From: Paraburkholderia translucens
GTDB lineage: Bacteria > Pseudomonadota > Gammaproteobacteria > Burkholderiales > Burkholderiaceae
Direction: 5' to 3'
DNA: 64,000 bases
Assembly: GCF_020881035.1 (NCBI RefSeq)
Contig: NZ_JAJITC010000002.1
Span: 124,001-188,000, forward strand
The notes below the pieces were generated by a model. The model ran no database searches. It saw only the letters and a program-made list of their open reading frames with translations, and was not told where the DNA came from. The position numbers and the translations under genes were made by a program. How positions within the stretch are numbered: position 1 is the stretch's first letter; every line of letters starts with the position of its first letter. Below are positions 1-12,060 of the stretch, one piece after another.

Positions 1-1811
1 GCTCGTTCGCGGGCGTCGTCGTCGTCTCCGAAGACCCCAGCTATTTCACGTCGGACTTCTACAACAACGCGGCGATCGGCCGCGAAGGCGTGATCGCGGT
101 GATCTCGGACAGCGGCACCGTGCTCGCGCGCCGCACCGGCAACGCGGACAAGGCGAGCGGCACGTTCACCGCGAGCGGCACGTATCCGACTTCGGAGCAC
201 GTGTCGGGCACCTACGTCGATTCGATCGACAACGTCACGCGCATCGTGTCGTACCGGCACATCGACGGCTATCCGCTCGGCGTGCTCGTCGGTCTCTCGC
301 AGGGCGAGGAATTCGCCGACTACAACCACACGCGCAACGTCTATCTGCTGATGGCGGGCTTCGTCTCGCTCGCCATGCTCAGCTTCTTCGCGGTGGCGAC
401 CGGCCTGATCGGCAAGCTGCTCGGCCGCGAGCGCGAGATGACGCATCTCGTCGAATACGATCTGCTGACCGGCCTGCGCAATCGTTATGCGACGCTGCAG
501 GCGCTGCGCCAGGACGTCGCGCAGCCGTCGAACCTCGGCCGTCTTGCCATTCTTTTTATCGATCTCGACAACTTCAAGACCGTCAACGACACGCTCGGCC
601 ACAACGCCGGTGACATCGTGCTGCAGATGACCGCCTCGCGCCTGTCCGCCGCGGTCGGCGACGGCGGCGCGCTCTCCCGCATCGGCGGCGACGAGTTCGT
701 CGTCGTGATCAAGGGTGACGACGTCGAGAAGCGCGCCGTCACGCTCGCCGAAGCCGCCAGCAGAGTGTTCTCGAAGCCGTTCGAGGTGCGCGGCAGCTCG
801 TTCGTGCTGCATGCGAGCATCGGCATCGCGCTGTACTCGGTCGCGAACGAGACCGAGATCGACTTGCTGAAGAAAGCCGACCTCGCGATGTACAGCGCGA
901 AGGACGCCGGCAAGAACTGCTATCAGTTCTATTCGCCGGATCTGTCACATCGCGCGGACCATCTGATGAAGTGGGAACAGCAGTTGCGCGTCGCGCTCGA
1001 CGAGGGACAACTGTTCCTCGCGTATCAGCCGAAGATCGATTTGACGCGCCGCTGCATCACCGGCTTCGAAGCACTGCTGCGCTGGAATCATCCGCAGCAC
1101 GGACTGATCCCGGCCAACGAATTCATCCCCGTGGCCGAATCGACCGGCCTGATCGTGCCGATCGGCGACTTCGTGATCGAGACGGCGTGCCGCCAGCTCG
1201 CGCAATGGCAGCAGCAGGGCTACGACACGCTCTCGCTCGCGGTGAATATTTCGGCGGTGCAGTTCTGGCGCGGCGATCTGTTCGAAACGATCTCGCGCGC
1301 AATCGAGGAAAGCGGCATCTCCGCGCGCCGCCTCGAGCTCGAAATCACCGAGACGACGATGATGGAATTTCCGGAAGTCGTCGCCGAAAAAATCTTCGCG
1401 CTAAAGCGTCTCGGCGTGCGCATCGCGCTCGACGATTTCGGCACCGGCTATTCGTCGCTGTCCTATCTGAACCGCTTCGCCGTCGATACGCTGAAGGTGG
1501 ACCGCTCGTTCGTCCAGGCGATCCCGGGCGACCGCAGCGTCTGCGTGATGGTCACCGCGATCGTCAACCTCGCGCGCTCGCTCGGGCTCAAGGTGGTGGT
1601 CGAAGGCACGGAGACCGAAGAGCAGATTGCGTGGCTGGCCGCGCTCGGCCATATCGAGGCACAGGGTTTCCTGTTCTCGCGTCCGGTGCCGGTGGAGGCG
1701 ATTCCGGCGCTGCTCGAGCGCTTCGGTGTATGCGGCGTCAACAACGCGGGCGGCCGCCGCGCCGAGCACGAAACCGACAACATGAACAGCGTATCGAGCA
1801 CCAACAATTAA
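1..1811 (+). CDS. GGDEF-EAL c-di-GMP turnover protein (5' truncated by window)
   Basis: The reading frame is open from the first bases of the window, so the true start lies upstream. Visible parts: the end of an extracytoplasmic Cache-like sensor region, one transmembrane helix near bases 350-430, a GGDEF domain with an intact GGDEF motif (about 680-700), and a full EAL domain (EALLRW, NISAVQF, EITETTMM, DDFGTGYSSL, KVDRSF, QGFLFSRP). Both active sites look complete, so it could make and break c-di-GMP. The RxxD product-inhibition site usually five residues before GGDEF is not present. Membrane-anchored signalling enzyme; ligand unknown. It ends 7 bases before the chromate transporter, but there is no clear functional link. 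Confidence 0.93.
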   Translation, partial: SFAGVVVVSEDPSYFTSDFYNNAAIGREGVIAVISDSGTVLARRTGNADKASGTFTASGTYPTSEHVSGTYVDSIDNVTRIVSYRHIDGYPLGVLVGLSQGEEFADYNHTRNVYLLMAGFVSLAMLSFFAVATGLIGKLLGREREMTHLVEYDLLTGLRNRYATLQALRQDVAQPSNLGRLAILFIDLDNFKTVNDTLGHNAGDIVLQMTASRLSAAVGDGGALSRIGGDEFVVVIKGDDVEKRAVTLAEAASRVFSKPFEVRGSSFVLHASIGIALYSVANETEIDLLKKADLAMYSAKDAGKNCYQFYSPDLSHRADHLMKWEQQLRVALDEGQLFLAYQPKIDLTRRCITGFEALLRWNHPQHGLIPANEFIPVAESTGLIVPIGDFVIETACRQLAQWQQQGYDTLSLAVNISAVQFWRGDLFETISRAIEESGISARRLELEITETTMMEFPEVVAEKIFALKRLGVRIALDDFGTGYSSLSYLNRFAVDTLKVDRSFVQAIPGDRSVCVMVTAIVNLARSLGLKVVVEGTETEEQIAWLAALGHIEAQGFLFSRPVPVEAIPALLERFGVCGVNNAGGRRAEHETDNMNSVSSTNN

Positions 1812-1818
1812 AGGACGG

Positions 1819-3057
1819 GTGCCCGCACGGCGGGCGGCCGCAGCGCCGATGCAGACCATCACGAGCGAGGAGGCCGCCCGCCGCGGGCAACGGGAGCCGC
1901 TATGGACGCTGTTCAGGGTTGTATTCGGCCTGTCGGCGCTATCGTGGGGCGGGCTCGCGTTGATGGCGCAGCTCGAGCATCACTACGTCGAACGCCAGCG
2001 GCGGCTGTCGCGCGTGGCGTTCTCGGATCTGATCGCGCTCGCGTGGATGGTGCCGGGACCGGTCGGCTGCAATGTCGCCGTGCAGCTCGGGCACGCGTTG
2101 CGCGGACGGGCCGGCGCATGGGTCGCCGGTGTGGCGAGCGTGCTGCCCTTCTTTACCTTGATGACGCTGTTCGCGATCTTCTACCGCGCGTCCATGGTGC
2201 ACACGATCGCGTCGCAAACGCTGCTGCATCACTTCAGCGTCGTGCTCGCGACGCTGATCGCGATCACCTGGTACAAGCAGACGCGCGCGCTCGTGCGTGG
2301 CAAGCTCGAATGGTCGGCGGCGTTGCTCGGCAGCGTCGCGCTGTTCTATGCGCACAGCGCCGCAGCCTATGTGGTGATGCTCGGCATGGCCTTCGGCACC
2401 GGCTGGCTCGCGAGTCCGGAGCGCGACTCGCGGCTTGCCGTGTCGCTGGAGCGCGGTGACTACCGGCTGCTGGCGGGGCTCAGCGTGCTGATCGTGCTAT
2501 TCGCGCTGCCGCTGCCGCATCGCTATGAACTCGCGCTGCTGTGGCCACGCCTTGCGGGCGCCGGCATGACGCTGTTCGGCGGCGGCTTCTCGGCGTTGCC
2601 GGTGCTCCGGACGCTGTTCGTCACGCCGGCGGTCGGCATATCGGATAACGACTTCACGCTCGCGTTTTCACTGTCGCCGTTGTCTCCGGGACCCTTGCTG
2701 AACGTGGTGCCGTTCTTCGGTTATCTGGTCGGTGGCTGGCTGGGCGCGCTGATAGCGACGCTCGCATTGTTCGTGCCGTCGGGATGTCTCGTCGTGCTTG
2801 CGCAGCGCAATCTGCATCAGTTGAAGGCGAACCCGCGTTTCGAGCACGGCATGAGGATTCTGCGCGCGGTCACGACCGCGTTCCTTGCGGTCGCGGTACT
2901 GCGCATTGCCGTGCATGTGCCGCTGGAGCCGATCTATCTGCTGACCGCGACGTTCTCGGCGATGTGCTTCGCCAAGCTGAAGGTGCCGGTGTATGCCGTG
3001 TATGGAACGGTGGCGGTGGCGTGCGGTTTGTGGCTCGCCTACGGCGCGGCGGCGTGA
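1819..3057 (+). CDS. chrA: ChrA-family chromate/anion transporter
   Basis: About 400 residues with two homologous CHR halves and many hydrophobic helices. The first half has the family hallmark Gly-rich loop and a VPGPVGCNVAVQLG segment; the second repeats GGGFSALPVL and SPGPLLN. Family members export chromate by proton exchange or move other oxyanions; long two-domain forms like this are the classical ChrA type. The start is uncertain. GTG at 1819 has an AAGGA three bases upstream; ATG at 1849 gives a protein ten residues shorter but has no good ribosome site. No chrB regulator is adjacent, so chromate resistance is inferred from the family only. Confidence 0.85.
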   Translation: MPARRAAAAPMQTITSEEAARRGQREPLWTLFRVVFGLSALSWGGLALMAQLEHHYVERQRRLSRVAFSDLIALAWMVPGPVGCNVAVQLGHALRGRAGAWVAGVASVLPFFTLMTLFAIFYRASMVHTIASQTLLHHFSVVLATLIAITWYKQTRALVRGKLEWSAALLGSVALFYAHSAAAYVVMLGMAFGTGWLASPERDSRLAVSLERGDYRLLAGLSVLIVLFALPLPHRYELALLWPRLAGAGMTLFGGGFSALPVLRTLFVTPAVGISDNDFTLAFSLSPLSPGPLLNVVPFFGYLVGGWLGALIATLALFVPSGCLVVLAQRNLHQLKANPRFEHGMRILRAVTTAFLAVAVLRIAVHVPLEPIYLLTATFSAMCFAKLKVPVYAVYGTVAVACGLWLAYGAAA

Positions 3058-3105
3058 CGCGGTGCGGGCCGCGCCGAGCCTGCCGCACCGTTGACGGCCT
3101 CGCGA

Positions 3106-3564
3106 TCAGAACCCTCGCGAGAGCACCGCGACGCCGATCGTCACGACGCCCAGCACCAGATTGATCAGCACGAGACGGCGGACCGTACCGACCGCCTGCG
3201 CGCCATCGGGCCACTTCTGCGCCTGCACCGCGCGGCGAATGCGTGGATACACCGCGAAGCGGATATGCCCGAAGATCAGCATCATCACGATGCCGAGGCC
3301 GGCCATCGCGTGCAGCGGCCAGAACGCGTGAGCGCCGCCGAATTGCGTCAGCATGAAGCCGCCAGTGATCAGGATCACGAGCACCGACACGCCGACCCAA
3401 TTGAAGAAGCGGCCGAACACCGACTCCCACAGCGGCAGGCGCAGTTGCGGCGACAGATCGCCGAGCGCCGGGCGCAAGCAGAAATGCGCGAACACCATAC
3501 CGCCGACCCACACCGCCACCCCGAGCAGATGCAGAAAAAGCGCGACTTCGATTGCCTTGTTCAT
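3106..3564 (-). CDS. CopD-like/DUF2269-type integral membrane protein
   Basis: 152 residues with four predicted membrane helices. The sequence begins MNKAIEVALFLHLLGVAVWVG, and the His in LHLLGVAVWVGG plus a conserved HAMAGLG in the third helix are typical of CopD and related heme/copper membrane proteins. The start at 3564 is chosen because GGAGAGGAAAG lies just upstream; a longer reading to 3591 has no ribosome site. Convergent with chrA. Role (copper or heme handling) is inferred from family resemblance. Confidence 0.75.
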   Translation of the reverse strand: MNKAIEVALFLHLLGVAVWVGGMVFAHFCLRPALGDLSPQLRLPLWESVFGRFFNWVGVSVLVILITGGFMLTQFGGAHAFWPLHAMAGLGIVMMLIFGHIRFAVYPRIRRAVQAQKWPDGAQAVGTVRRLVLINLVLGVVTIGVAVLSRGF

Positions 3565-3855
3565 GTAGCTTTCCTCTCCCGACGACGCCACACCGTTCAG
3601 GACACTTGATCCCTACTCAGCAGCAACTGAGCGCGTTCGACCCATGCGTGATGCAGGCAGTTCCGGGTATCGGCGGCCATTGCGTCGTATTTTGTCGTTG
3701 TGATTGCGGCACCCTCATCTGGCCGCGACGCCGCCGCTCCCCGTTTGTTATCCACATCTTTCGCGCGACGGACTTTCTGAGACAAACCGCGAGCGCCCCG
3801 CATGCTAGCAGGCGCCCGCAGCTTTACCGCGTCAAACTTCGTTAGCTCGATTCCA

Positions 3856-6177
3856 CTAAGCCGGCAGCACCGGACGCATGCCATCGAGCTTCAGCTTGCT
3901 GTCGGGCGCACGTCCCTTGCGCGCGCGTTTGCCGACATGCGCAGCCAGCTCGCCGCCGGCGAGCTTCTCCTCGTCGAGGCGGCCACCGCGGCGCGTGCCG
4001 ATCAGCATCACGCCGGCCTCGTTGATCGCCAGCGCCTGCACGAGCGTTTCGTTGTCGTCGAGAGCCATCAGCGTGACGCCGCGCCCGCCGCCCGACAGCG
4101 TCTTCATCTCGTCGAGGCCGAACACGAGCAGACGCCCGCCCGACGACAGGCACGCGACCTGCACCGCATCCGGCAGCATCGGCATCGGCGCGAGCGGCGC
4201 GGCGCCCGCGTCGATGGTCATGAACGACTTGCCGGCCTTCACGCGGCTCACCATGTCGCCGACCTTGGCGATAAAGCCGAAACCATTGCTCGACGCGAGC
4301 AGCAGCGCCTGCTCCGCCGACGCCGCGTAGTAGTGCATCAGATGGCTGCCCGATTCGAGCTCGATCAGCGACGTGACCGGCACGCCATCGCCGCGCCCGC
4401 CGGGCAGTTGAGCCACCGCGACCGAATAGACACGCCCGTTGCTGCCCCATGCGATCAGCGTGTCGGGCGTGCGGCACTGGAACGCCGCGTAGAGGCCGTC
4501 GCCGGCCTTGAAGCTGAAGCCCGCGGTATCGAGCCCGTGGCCCTTCAGCGCGCGCACCCAGCCCTTCTGCGAGACCACGACCGTGACCGGCTCGTCGACC
4601 ACGCGCGCTTCGAACGTCGCGCGCTTTTCCTGCTGGATCAGCGTGCGGCGCTCGTCGCCGTACTGCTTCGCGTCGGCTTCGATTTCCTTGATCAGCTGAC
4701 GCTTCATCGCCGATTCGCTGCCGAGCAGTTCTTCGAGCTTCGCCTTCTCTTCGCGCAGCTCGGCCAGTTCCTTCTCGATCTTGATCTTCTCGAGGCGCGC
4801 CAACTGACGCAGCCGGATTTCGAGGATGTCTTCGGCCTGCCGGTCGGTGAGGCCGAACGCGGCCATCAGCGCGACCTTCGGCTCGTCCGATTCGCGGATG
4901 ATGCGGATGACTTCGTCGATATTCAGGAAGACGATCATCCGGCCTTCGAGAATATGAATCCGGTCGTCGACCTTCGACAGACGATGCCGCGTGCGCCGCG
5001 TCACCGTCGCGAAACGGAACGCGATCCACTCGTGCAGGATTTCGCTCAAGCCCTTCTGACGCGGCCGGCCGTCGCCGCCGACCATCACCATGTTCAGCGG
5101 CGCGTTCGATTCGAGGCTCGTATGCGCGAGCAGCGTGTTGACGAACTCGGTCTGATCGATGCGGCTCGACTTCGGCTCGAACACGAGGCGCACCGGCGCG
5201 TCCTTGCCCGATTCGTCGCGCACCGCGTCGACGAGCGCGAGCAGTGTCTGCTTCGTCTGCAACTGCTCGGGCGTCAGCGCCTTCTTGCCGAGCTTGATCT
5301 TCGGGTTGGTCTGTTCTTCGATTTCTTCGAGCACCTTCTGGGCGGCGGTGTTCGGCGGCAGTTCGGTGATCACGAGTTGCCACTGGCCGCGCGCGAGATC
5401 TTCGATCTTCCAGCGCGCGCGCACCTTCAGGCTGCCGCGGCCGGTTTCGTACGCGGCGGCGATCTCCGCCTCGCTCGAAATGATCTGGCCGCCGCCCGGG
5501 AAGTCCGGCCCCGGCACATGCTGCATCAGTTCCGCATGCGAGAGCTTCGGATGGCGGATCAGCGCAACCGCGGCCGCGGCCACTTCGCGCAGGTTGTGCG
5601 ACGGGATTTCCGTCGCGAGACCCACCGCGATGCCTGACGCGCCGTTCAGCAACACGAACGGCAAGCGTGCGGGCAGCGTCTTCGGCTCTTCGAACGAGCC
5701 GTCGTAGTTCGGCATGAAGTCGACCGTGCCCTGATCGATTTCGCCGAGCAGCAGCTTTGCGATCGGCGTCAGACGCGCTTCGGTGTAACGCATCGCCGCC
5801 GCGCCGTCGCCGTCGCGCGAGCCGAAATTGCCCTGGCCGTCGATCAGCGGATAGCGCATCGAGAAGTCCTGCGCGAGACGCACGAGCGCGTCGTACGCGG
5901 ACTGGTCACCATGCGGGTGATACTTACCGAGCACGTCGCCGACCACGCGCGCCGACTTGACCGGCTTCGCGTTGTCGCCGAGGCCCATCTCGTTCATCGC
6001 GAACAGGATGCGGCGCTGCACCGGCTTCTGGCCGTCGCAAACGTCTGGCAGTGCGCGGCCCTTGACCACGCTGACCGCATACTCGAGGTACGCGCGCTCC
6101 GCGTAGTTGCCGAGCGTCAGCACGTCGCTATCCGACGGCGGCTCGTTGAAAAGGTCGAGAGTGTTATCGTCGTCCAT
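3856..6177 (-). CDS. parC: DNA topoisomerase IV subunit A
   Basis: 773 residues. The N-terminal winged-helix/tower domain has the catalytic Tyr131 (RYTEARL), the GNFGSRDGD loop, and a C-terminal beta-pinwheel domain. With ParE it decatenates daughter chromosomes. The helix that forms the quinolone pocket reads [10 protein letters not shown], so the position matching E. coli Ser80 is Gln92, a pattern I recall as common in Betaproteobacteria. It follows parE on the same strand by 58 bases and is probably co-transcribed with it. Length near 770 and the pairing with ParE separate it from GyrA. Confidence 0.97.
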   Translation of the reverse strand: MDDDNTLDLFNEPPSDSDVLTLGNYAERAYLEYAVSVVKGRALPDVCDGQKPVQRRILFAMNEMGLGDNAKPVKSARVVGDVLGKYHPHGDQSAYDALVRLAQDFSMRYPLIDGQGNFGSRDGDGAAAMRYTEARLTPIAKLLLGEIDQGTVDFMPNYDGSFEEPKTLPARLPFVLLNGASGIAVGLATEIPSHNLREVAAAAVALIRHPKLSHAELMQHVPGPDFPGGGQIISSEAEIAAAYETGRGSLKVRARWKIEDLARGQWQLVITELPPNTAAQKVLEEIEEQTNPKIKLGKKALTPEQLQTKQTLLALVDAVRDESGKDAPVRLVFEPKSSRIDQTEFVNTLLAHTSLESNAPLNMVMVGGDGRPRQKGLSEILHEWIAFRFATVTRRTRHRLSKVDDRIHILEGRMIVFLNIDEVIRIIRESDEPKVALMAAFGLTDRQAEDILEIRLRQLARLEKIKIEKELAELREEKAKLEELLGSESAMKRQLIKEIEADAKQYGDERRTLIQQEKRATFEARVVDEPVTVVVSQKGWVRALKGHGLDTAGFSFKAGDGLYAAFQCRTPDTLIAWGSNGRVYSVAVAQLPGGRGDGVPVTSLIELESGSHLMHYYAASAEQALLLASSNGFGFIAKVGDMVSRVKAGKSFMTIDAGAAPLAPMPMLPDAVQVACLSSGGRLLVFGLDEMKTLSGGGRGVTLMALDDNETLVQALAINEAGVMLIGTRRGGRLDEEKLAGGELAAHVGKRARKGRAPDSKLKLDGMRPVLPA

Positions 6178-6235
6178 CTGGATTCCGTGTTCGTGTTTGG
6201 CTTGAAGTGTCGTACGCGGCGTGAAAGCCTGGCGC

Positions 6236-8221
6236 TCAGATGTCCGCTTCCACTTCGTTGCCCTTCTCTTCGAGCCAGCTGCGGCGCGACGCCGCTTCGC
6301 CCTTGCCCATCAGCATGGTCATGCGCGCGACGGTCGCGTCGTAGTCCAGATCGCCGAGCGCGACCGGCTGCAGGCGGCGCGTGTCGGGATTCATCGTGGT
6401 GTCCCACAACTGTTCGGCGCTCATTTCGCCGAGACCCTTGAAGCGGCTGATCGACCACTGGTTGTCACGCACGCCGTCCTTGCGCAGCTTGTCGAGAATC
6501 GCCTCGAGCTCGCCTTCGTCGAGGGCGTAGAGCTTCTGCGCGGGCTTCTTGCCGCGTGCGGGCGCATCGACGCGAAACAGCGGCGGACGCGCGACGCACA
6601 CATGGCCACGCTCGATCAGCTGCGGGAAATGCTTGAAGAACAGCGTGAGCAGCAGCACCTGGATGTGCGAGCCATCGACGTCCGCATCGGACAGAATGCA
6701 GATCTTGCCGTAGCGCAGATTCGACAGATCGATCTTGTCGTCAGGATTGTGCGGATCGACGCCGATCGCCACCGAAATGTCGTGCACCTCGTTGTTCGCG
6801 AACAGGCGATCGCGCTCGGTTTCCCACGTGTTCAGCACCTTGCCGCGCAGCGGCAAAATTGCCTGGTACTCCTTGTCGCGCCCCATCTTCGCGGAGCCGC
6901 CCGCCGAGTCGCCCTCGACCAGAAACAGCTCGTTGCGGCCGATTTCCGTCGATTCGCAATCGGTCAGCTTGCCCGGCAGCACCGCGACACCCGAGCTCTT
7001 GCGCTTCTCGACCTTCTGCCCGGCGCGCGTGCGCGCCTGCGCCTGCTTGATGACGAGCTCCGCGAGTTTCTTGCCGTGCTCGACGTGCTGGTTCAGCCAC
7101 AGTTCGAGCGCCGGCCGCGCGAACGACGACACGAGCTTCACTGCATCGCGGCTATTCAGACGCTCCTTGATCTGCCCTTGGAACTGCGGGTCCAGGACCT
7201 TCGCCGACAGCACGAACGACACCCGCGCAAATACGTCTTCGGCGAGCAGCTTCACGCCCTTCGGCTGCAGGTTGTGCAACTCGACGAAGCTCTTGACCGC
7301 CTGATAAAGACCGTCGCGCAAACCCGACTCATGCGTGCCGCCCGCGGGCGTCGGAATCAGGTTCACGTACGACTCGCGCGTGAGCGGACCTTCCTCGCTC
7401 CACGCGACGACCCATGCCGCGCCCTCGCCCTCGGCAAACGTCTCTTCGCTCGAACGCGAGCTTTCCGCGTAGCGCTCGCCTTCGAACAGCGGGATCAGCA
7501 GATCGCTGCCGTTCATGCCTTCGAGCAGATAGCCGCGCAGGCCGTCTTCGTATTTCCAGCTCTGCTGCTCGCCGGTTTTCTCGTTGACGAGCGTGACCTC
7601 GACGCCCGGCAGCAGCACCGCTTTCGAGCGCAGCAGACGCTGCAGTTCGCCGAGCGGCAGGTTCGGCGAATCGAAGTACCTCGGATCGGCCCAGGCGGTC
7701 ACGCGCGTGCCGGATTTCTTCTCGCCCTTCGTGGCGGCGCGCACTTCGAGCGGCTTCGCGACGTTACCGTGCGCGAAGCTCAAATCGGCCACTTTGCCGT
7801 CGCGCCACACGGTGACGTCGAGCCGCGTGGACAGAGCGTTCGTGACCGAAACGCCGACGCCGTGCAGGCCGCCGGAGAACGTATAGGCGCCGCCGGCGGC
7901 CTTGTCGAACTTGCCGCCCGCATGCAGGCGCGTGAAAACGATTTCGACGACCGGCACGCCCTCGTCGGGGTGCAGGCCGAACGGAATGCCGCGGCCGTCG
8001 TCCTCGACCGAGACCGAATGGTCCGCGTGCAGCGTGACCGTGATTTGCCGGCCGAAGCCGCCGAGGGCTTCGTCCGACGCGTTGTCGATGACTTCCTGAA
8101 TGATGTGCAGCGGATTCTCGGTGCGGGTGTACATGCCGGGTCGTTGCTTGACCGGCTCCAAACCCTTCAACACCTTGATCGACGCTTCGCTATACGCGGC
8201 GTTTGGCTTTTTCGTAGACAT
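6236..8221 (-). CDS. parE: DNA topoisomerase IV subunit B
   Basis: 661 residues. N-terminal GHKL ATPase ([27 protein letters not shown]), transducer domain, and TOPRIM domain with [10 protein letters not shown] and [10 protein letters not shown] metal-binding residues. The start at 8221 (MSTKKPN) fits the family; the open frame runs 43 codons further upstream through poorly conserved sequence. First gene of the parE-parC pair. Forms the A2B2 topoisomerase IV with ParC. Confidence 0.97.
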   Translation of the reverse strand: MSTKKPNAAYSEASIKVLKGLEPVKQRPGMYTRTENPLHIIQEVIDNASDEALGGFGRQITVTLHADHSVSVEDDGRGIPFGLHPDEGVPVVEIVFTRLHAGGKFDKAAGGAYTFSGGLHGVGVSVTNALSTRLDVTVWRDGKVADLSFAHGNVAKPLEVRAATKGEKKSGTRVTAWADPRYFDSPNLPLGELQRLLRSKAVLLPGVEVTLVNEKTGEQQSWKYEDGLRGYLLEGMNGSDLLIPLFEGERYAESSRSSEETFAEGEGAAWVVAWSEEGPLTRESYVNLIPTPAGGTHESGLRDGLYQAVKSFVELHNLQPKGVKLLAEDVFARVSFVLSAKVLDPQFQGQIKERLNSRDAVKLVSSFARPALELWLNQHVEHGKKLAELVIKQAQARTRAGQKVEKRKSSGVAVLPGKLTDCESTEIGRNELFLVEGDSAGGSAKMGRDKEYQAILPLRGKVLNTWETERDRLFANNEVHDISVAIGVDPHNPDDKIDLSNLRYGKICILSDADVDGSHIQVLLLTLFFKHFPQLIERGHVCVARPPLFRVDAPARGKKPAQKLYALDEGELEAILDKLRKDGVRDNQWSISRFKGLGEMSAEQLWDTTMNPDTRRLQPVALGDLDYDATVARMTMLMGKGEAASRRSWLEEKGNEVEADI

Positions 8222-8584
8222 GATTGACTCGGTGCGTCGGTTCATCGTTGTCCACAGGTCCTGTGGACAGGGCCGTGGACAATGCGTTGAGTTTTCAAAA
8301 AAAGCGAAACGAAACAACGGGGTTAGGCGGGGTGCCCGCGGTGCGGGCAAGCTGTTTTGTTGCGCGGCTTCCGCTGGCGCGCGGGAAAGCCGGACGAGGC
8401 CGTGGAGCCCGCCGGGGAAGCCTGTTCGCGGGGTATTGTACTGATTTCAATCACGGCGGCAATTGACGACGCGCTGAACTGGCCGACTGGATAAGGCGCG
8501 GCGGGCGCCGGGGGACGTGCGCCGCAGTGGGAATCGAGGATCATGCGTGTGGAGCGCCCCGCTCGGCGCTCGCGCCACGTTGCG
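8222..8584. promoter_or_regulatory. parE upstream region with perfect palindrome
   Basis: 363 bases between parE and uup, both on the minus strand. Bases 8249-8269 form a perfect inverted repeat, TGTCCACAGG and CCTGTGGACA around one central T. A third copy, GTGGACAA, lies at 8275-8282. The half-sites resemble DnaA boxes (TTGTCCACA). The rest is GC-rich with no supported gene. The palindrome lies 28-48 bases upstream of the chosen parE start, so it could be an operator or part of the leader. Confidence 0.5.
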
Positions 8585-10519
<1,935 letters not shown>

Positions 10520-10679
10520 GGGAATGAAAGGAGACAGCGATGAGCCGGAACCGCTCATTGTACCGGGCGCGGGGCCGGTCGCCTGCACGCCGGGCGGGGG
10601 AATCCGCTTAATGCGGCGAGCAACGCGATCGGCGCGGGCAGGCCATGCACGCGCCGGGCCGGCCGTTTCCAACCGCTGC

Positions 10680-11081
10680 TTACTTGACGTGCACCGTGAT
10701 GGTCTTGCTCATCTCCGGCCCATACGAGCGATGCGCACCGTCGCCGAATTGCAGGGTCAGCGTATGGTCGCCCGGCGGCAGCGTCAGATCGGTTTCGGTC
10801 TGGCCTTTGCCGAAGTGCAGCGATTTGTCGGTCGCGGGAATGACCTCGCCCTTCGGCAGCGGCTTGCCGTCGATCAGTAGATGGTGATGTCCGGTGCCCT
10901 CCGTCATCGTGCCAGCGGGCGCGATCTTCATGCCGTCGAGGCCGAACACGACGTGCACCGGATTGGCGACGGTCGCCCCATCCGCCGGCTGCACGAAAGT
11001 CACACCCGCCGCCTGCGCCACGCCCGACATGGCGAGCAGCCCAGCCGCCGCGACGCCAACCAGCCATCTGCTTTTAAACAT
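10680..11081 (-). CDS. Periplasmic DUF4399 protein
   Basis: 133 residues. A Sec signal peptide (MFKSRWLVG... ending GVAQA) is followed by one DUF4399 domain: VTFVQPADGATV, GTGHHHLLID and LPPGDHTLTLQFGDG. The His cluster suggests metal binding but the function of the family is unknown. The start at 11081 is supported by AAAGGAGA just upstream. Divergent from rubredoxin across 309 bases. Confidence 0.85.
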   Translation of the reverse strand: MFKSRWLVGVAAAGLLAMSGVAQAAGVTFVQPADGATVANPVHVVFGLDGMKIAPAGTMTEGTGHHHLLIDGKPLPKGEVIPATDKSLHFGKGQTETDLTLPPGDHTLTLQFGDGAHRSYGPEMSKTITVHVK

Positions 11082-11390
11082 CGTTTTCTCCTTTGGGAAC
11101 GAGATCCGGCCACTCGACACCGCCCCGCGCCTTCGCCTGAGACCGAACGTCGCGATTCGTGCGGGGCGCGCGCCGCGTCAATCTAATCAAACAGTTGCGA
11201 ATCGAAGCATACACGCGCTGTATGACGAGGCTAGCCGCTCGGGTCCGGACACGCCGCGGATGCGTTGCGGCCGCGCCGCATCGGGGCTCCGGGGTTGATT
11301 TGACCAATTCCTGTAACATTGCGGGTCGCCGCGCCGCCCCGAAAAGGGGCAGAGCAAGCCGGCCATTGCATTTGAACGAGAGAGTGTGTC
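11082..11390. promoter_or_regulatory. Divergent promoter region, DUF4399 protein / rubredoxin
   Basis: 309 bases between two divergent genes, so at least one promoter for each is expected. AT-richer patches lie at about 11290-11325, but no pair of hexamers with normal spacing stands out. No small gene or RNA was recognised. Confidence 0.4.
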
Positions 11391-11582
11391 GTGAGCGCAG
11401 TAATCGAAGTGACGGAATACAAGAGCTGGGTCTGCCTGATTTGCGGCTGGATCTACAACGAGGAAGACGGCCTGCCCGAAGAAGGCATCGCGCCAGGAAC
11501 GCGCTTCGCCGACATCCCGGAAGACTGGCGCTGCCCGCTGTGCGATGTGGGCAAGGCGGAGTTTGCGGTGGTGGAGTTTTGA
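11391..11582 (+). CDS. rubA: Rubredoxin
   Basis: 63 residues. Two CxxC knuckles that bind the single iron: CLICGW near the N-terminus and CPLCDVGK near the C-terminus, with the conserved GTRFADIPEDW between them. Electron carrier, for example to alkane hydroxylase or an oxygen-detoxifying reductase; no partner gene is adjacent. Start is GTG with only a weak GAGAG ribosome site. A strong terminator follows at 11649. Confidence 0.95.
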   Translation: MSAVIEVTEYKSWVCLICGWIYNEEDGLPEEGIAPGTRFADIPEDWRCPLCDVGKAEFAVVEF

Positions 11583-11648
11583 TGGTGAGATGAGCTGGGC
11601 GATGAGCGCGGTTGGGCGCGCTTCGCCGGATGGTCATGGTGGTTTGTG

Positions 11649-11684
11649 CGGCCCGGCAGGCAATGCCTGCGGGGCCGTTTTGTT
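11649..11684 (+). terminator. Intrinsic terminator after rubredoxin
   Basis: Thirteen-base stem, CGGCCCGGCAGGC pairing with GCCTGCGGGGCCG (one mismatch), loop AAT, followed by TTTTGTTGTT. Confidence 0.8.
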
Positions 11685-11748
11685 GTTGCCGGATATGGGA
11701 GACGCGCGCGGCTCTGGCCTGGCTCTCCTTTTGCCCGCGCCGGTTTGA

Positions 11749-11754
11749 TATACT
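11749..11754 (+). promoter_or_regulatory. Probable -10 element of the tRNA-Arg promoter
   Basis: TATACT, about 60 bases before the mature tRNA. No convincing -35 at 17 bases; TTGCCC lies 12 bases upstream. Confidence 0.4.
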
Positions 11755-11814
11755 CTGCGCTCGCTGGTCAGTCTGGACCCGACGAGTCCTCGCCGATCTG
11801 TCCAGCCCGGTCCT

Positions 11815-11889
11815 CTCCCTGTAGTTCAATGGATAGAACAAGTGCCTCCTAAGCGCTAGATACAGGTTCGATTCCTGTCAGGGGGACCA
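11815..11889 (+). tRNA. tRNA-Arg (anticodon CCU)
   Basis: Cloverleaf folds fully: acceptor CTCCCTG with CAGGGGG, D stem GTTC/GAAC, anticodon stem AGTGC/GCGCT around loop CTCCTAA (anticodon CCT), T stem ACAGG/CCTGT with TTCGATT loop, discriminator A and an encoded CCA. tRNA-Arg(CCU) reads the AGG codon and is a frequent island attachment site, so the region downstream deserves attention. Confidence 0.96.
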
Positions 11890-11922
11890 CATAGAGCCCT
11901 GGCGGCTCCCAAGTTTGCTCGT

Positions 11923-11957
11923 AAAAGCCCCGTATGCGTTGCGCTGCGGGGCTTTTT
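11923..11957 (+). terminator. Intrinsic terminator downstream of tRNA-Arg
   Basis: AAAAGCCCCG pairs with CGGGGCTTTT across a 14-base loop; the 3' arm ends in a T run. The A run on the left makes it work on the other strand too, so it could also end the convergent gene at 12061. Confidence 0.85.
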
Positions 11958-12060
11958 GCTGCCATCACCGCCCGAGGCTGGCCGTCATGACAGAAGCTGA
12001 AACGTCCTCACCGGAGGAGCAAACTTCCTCTCCGAAGCACACGCAAGTCCAACGGCTCCG

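Noticed and set aside
3597..3884. Minus-strand open frame of 95 codons before parC
   Set aside because: Overlaps the parC stop region, has no ribosome site and composition unlike neighbours; taken as intergenic.
10540..10611. Plus-strand 23-codon frame with AAAGGAG upstream, at the uup start
   Set aside because: Basic, low-complexity peptide overlapping the uup leader; nothing else supports translation.
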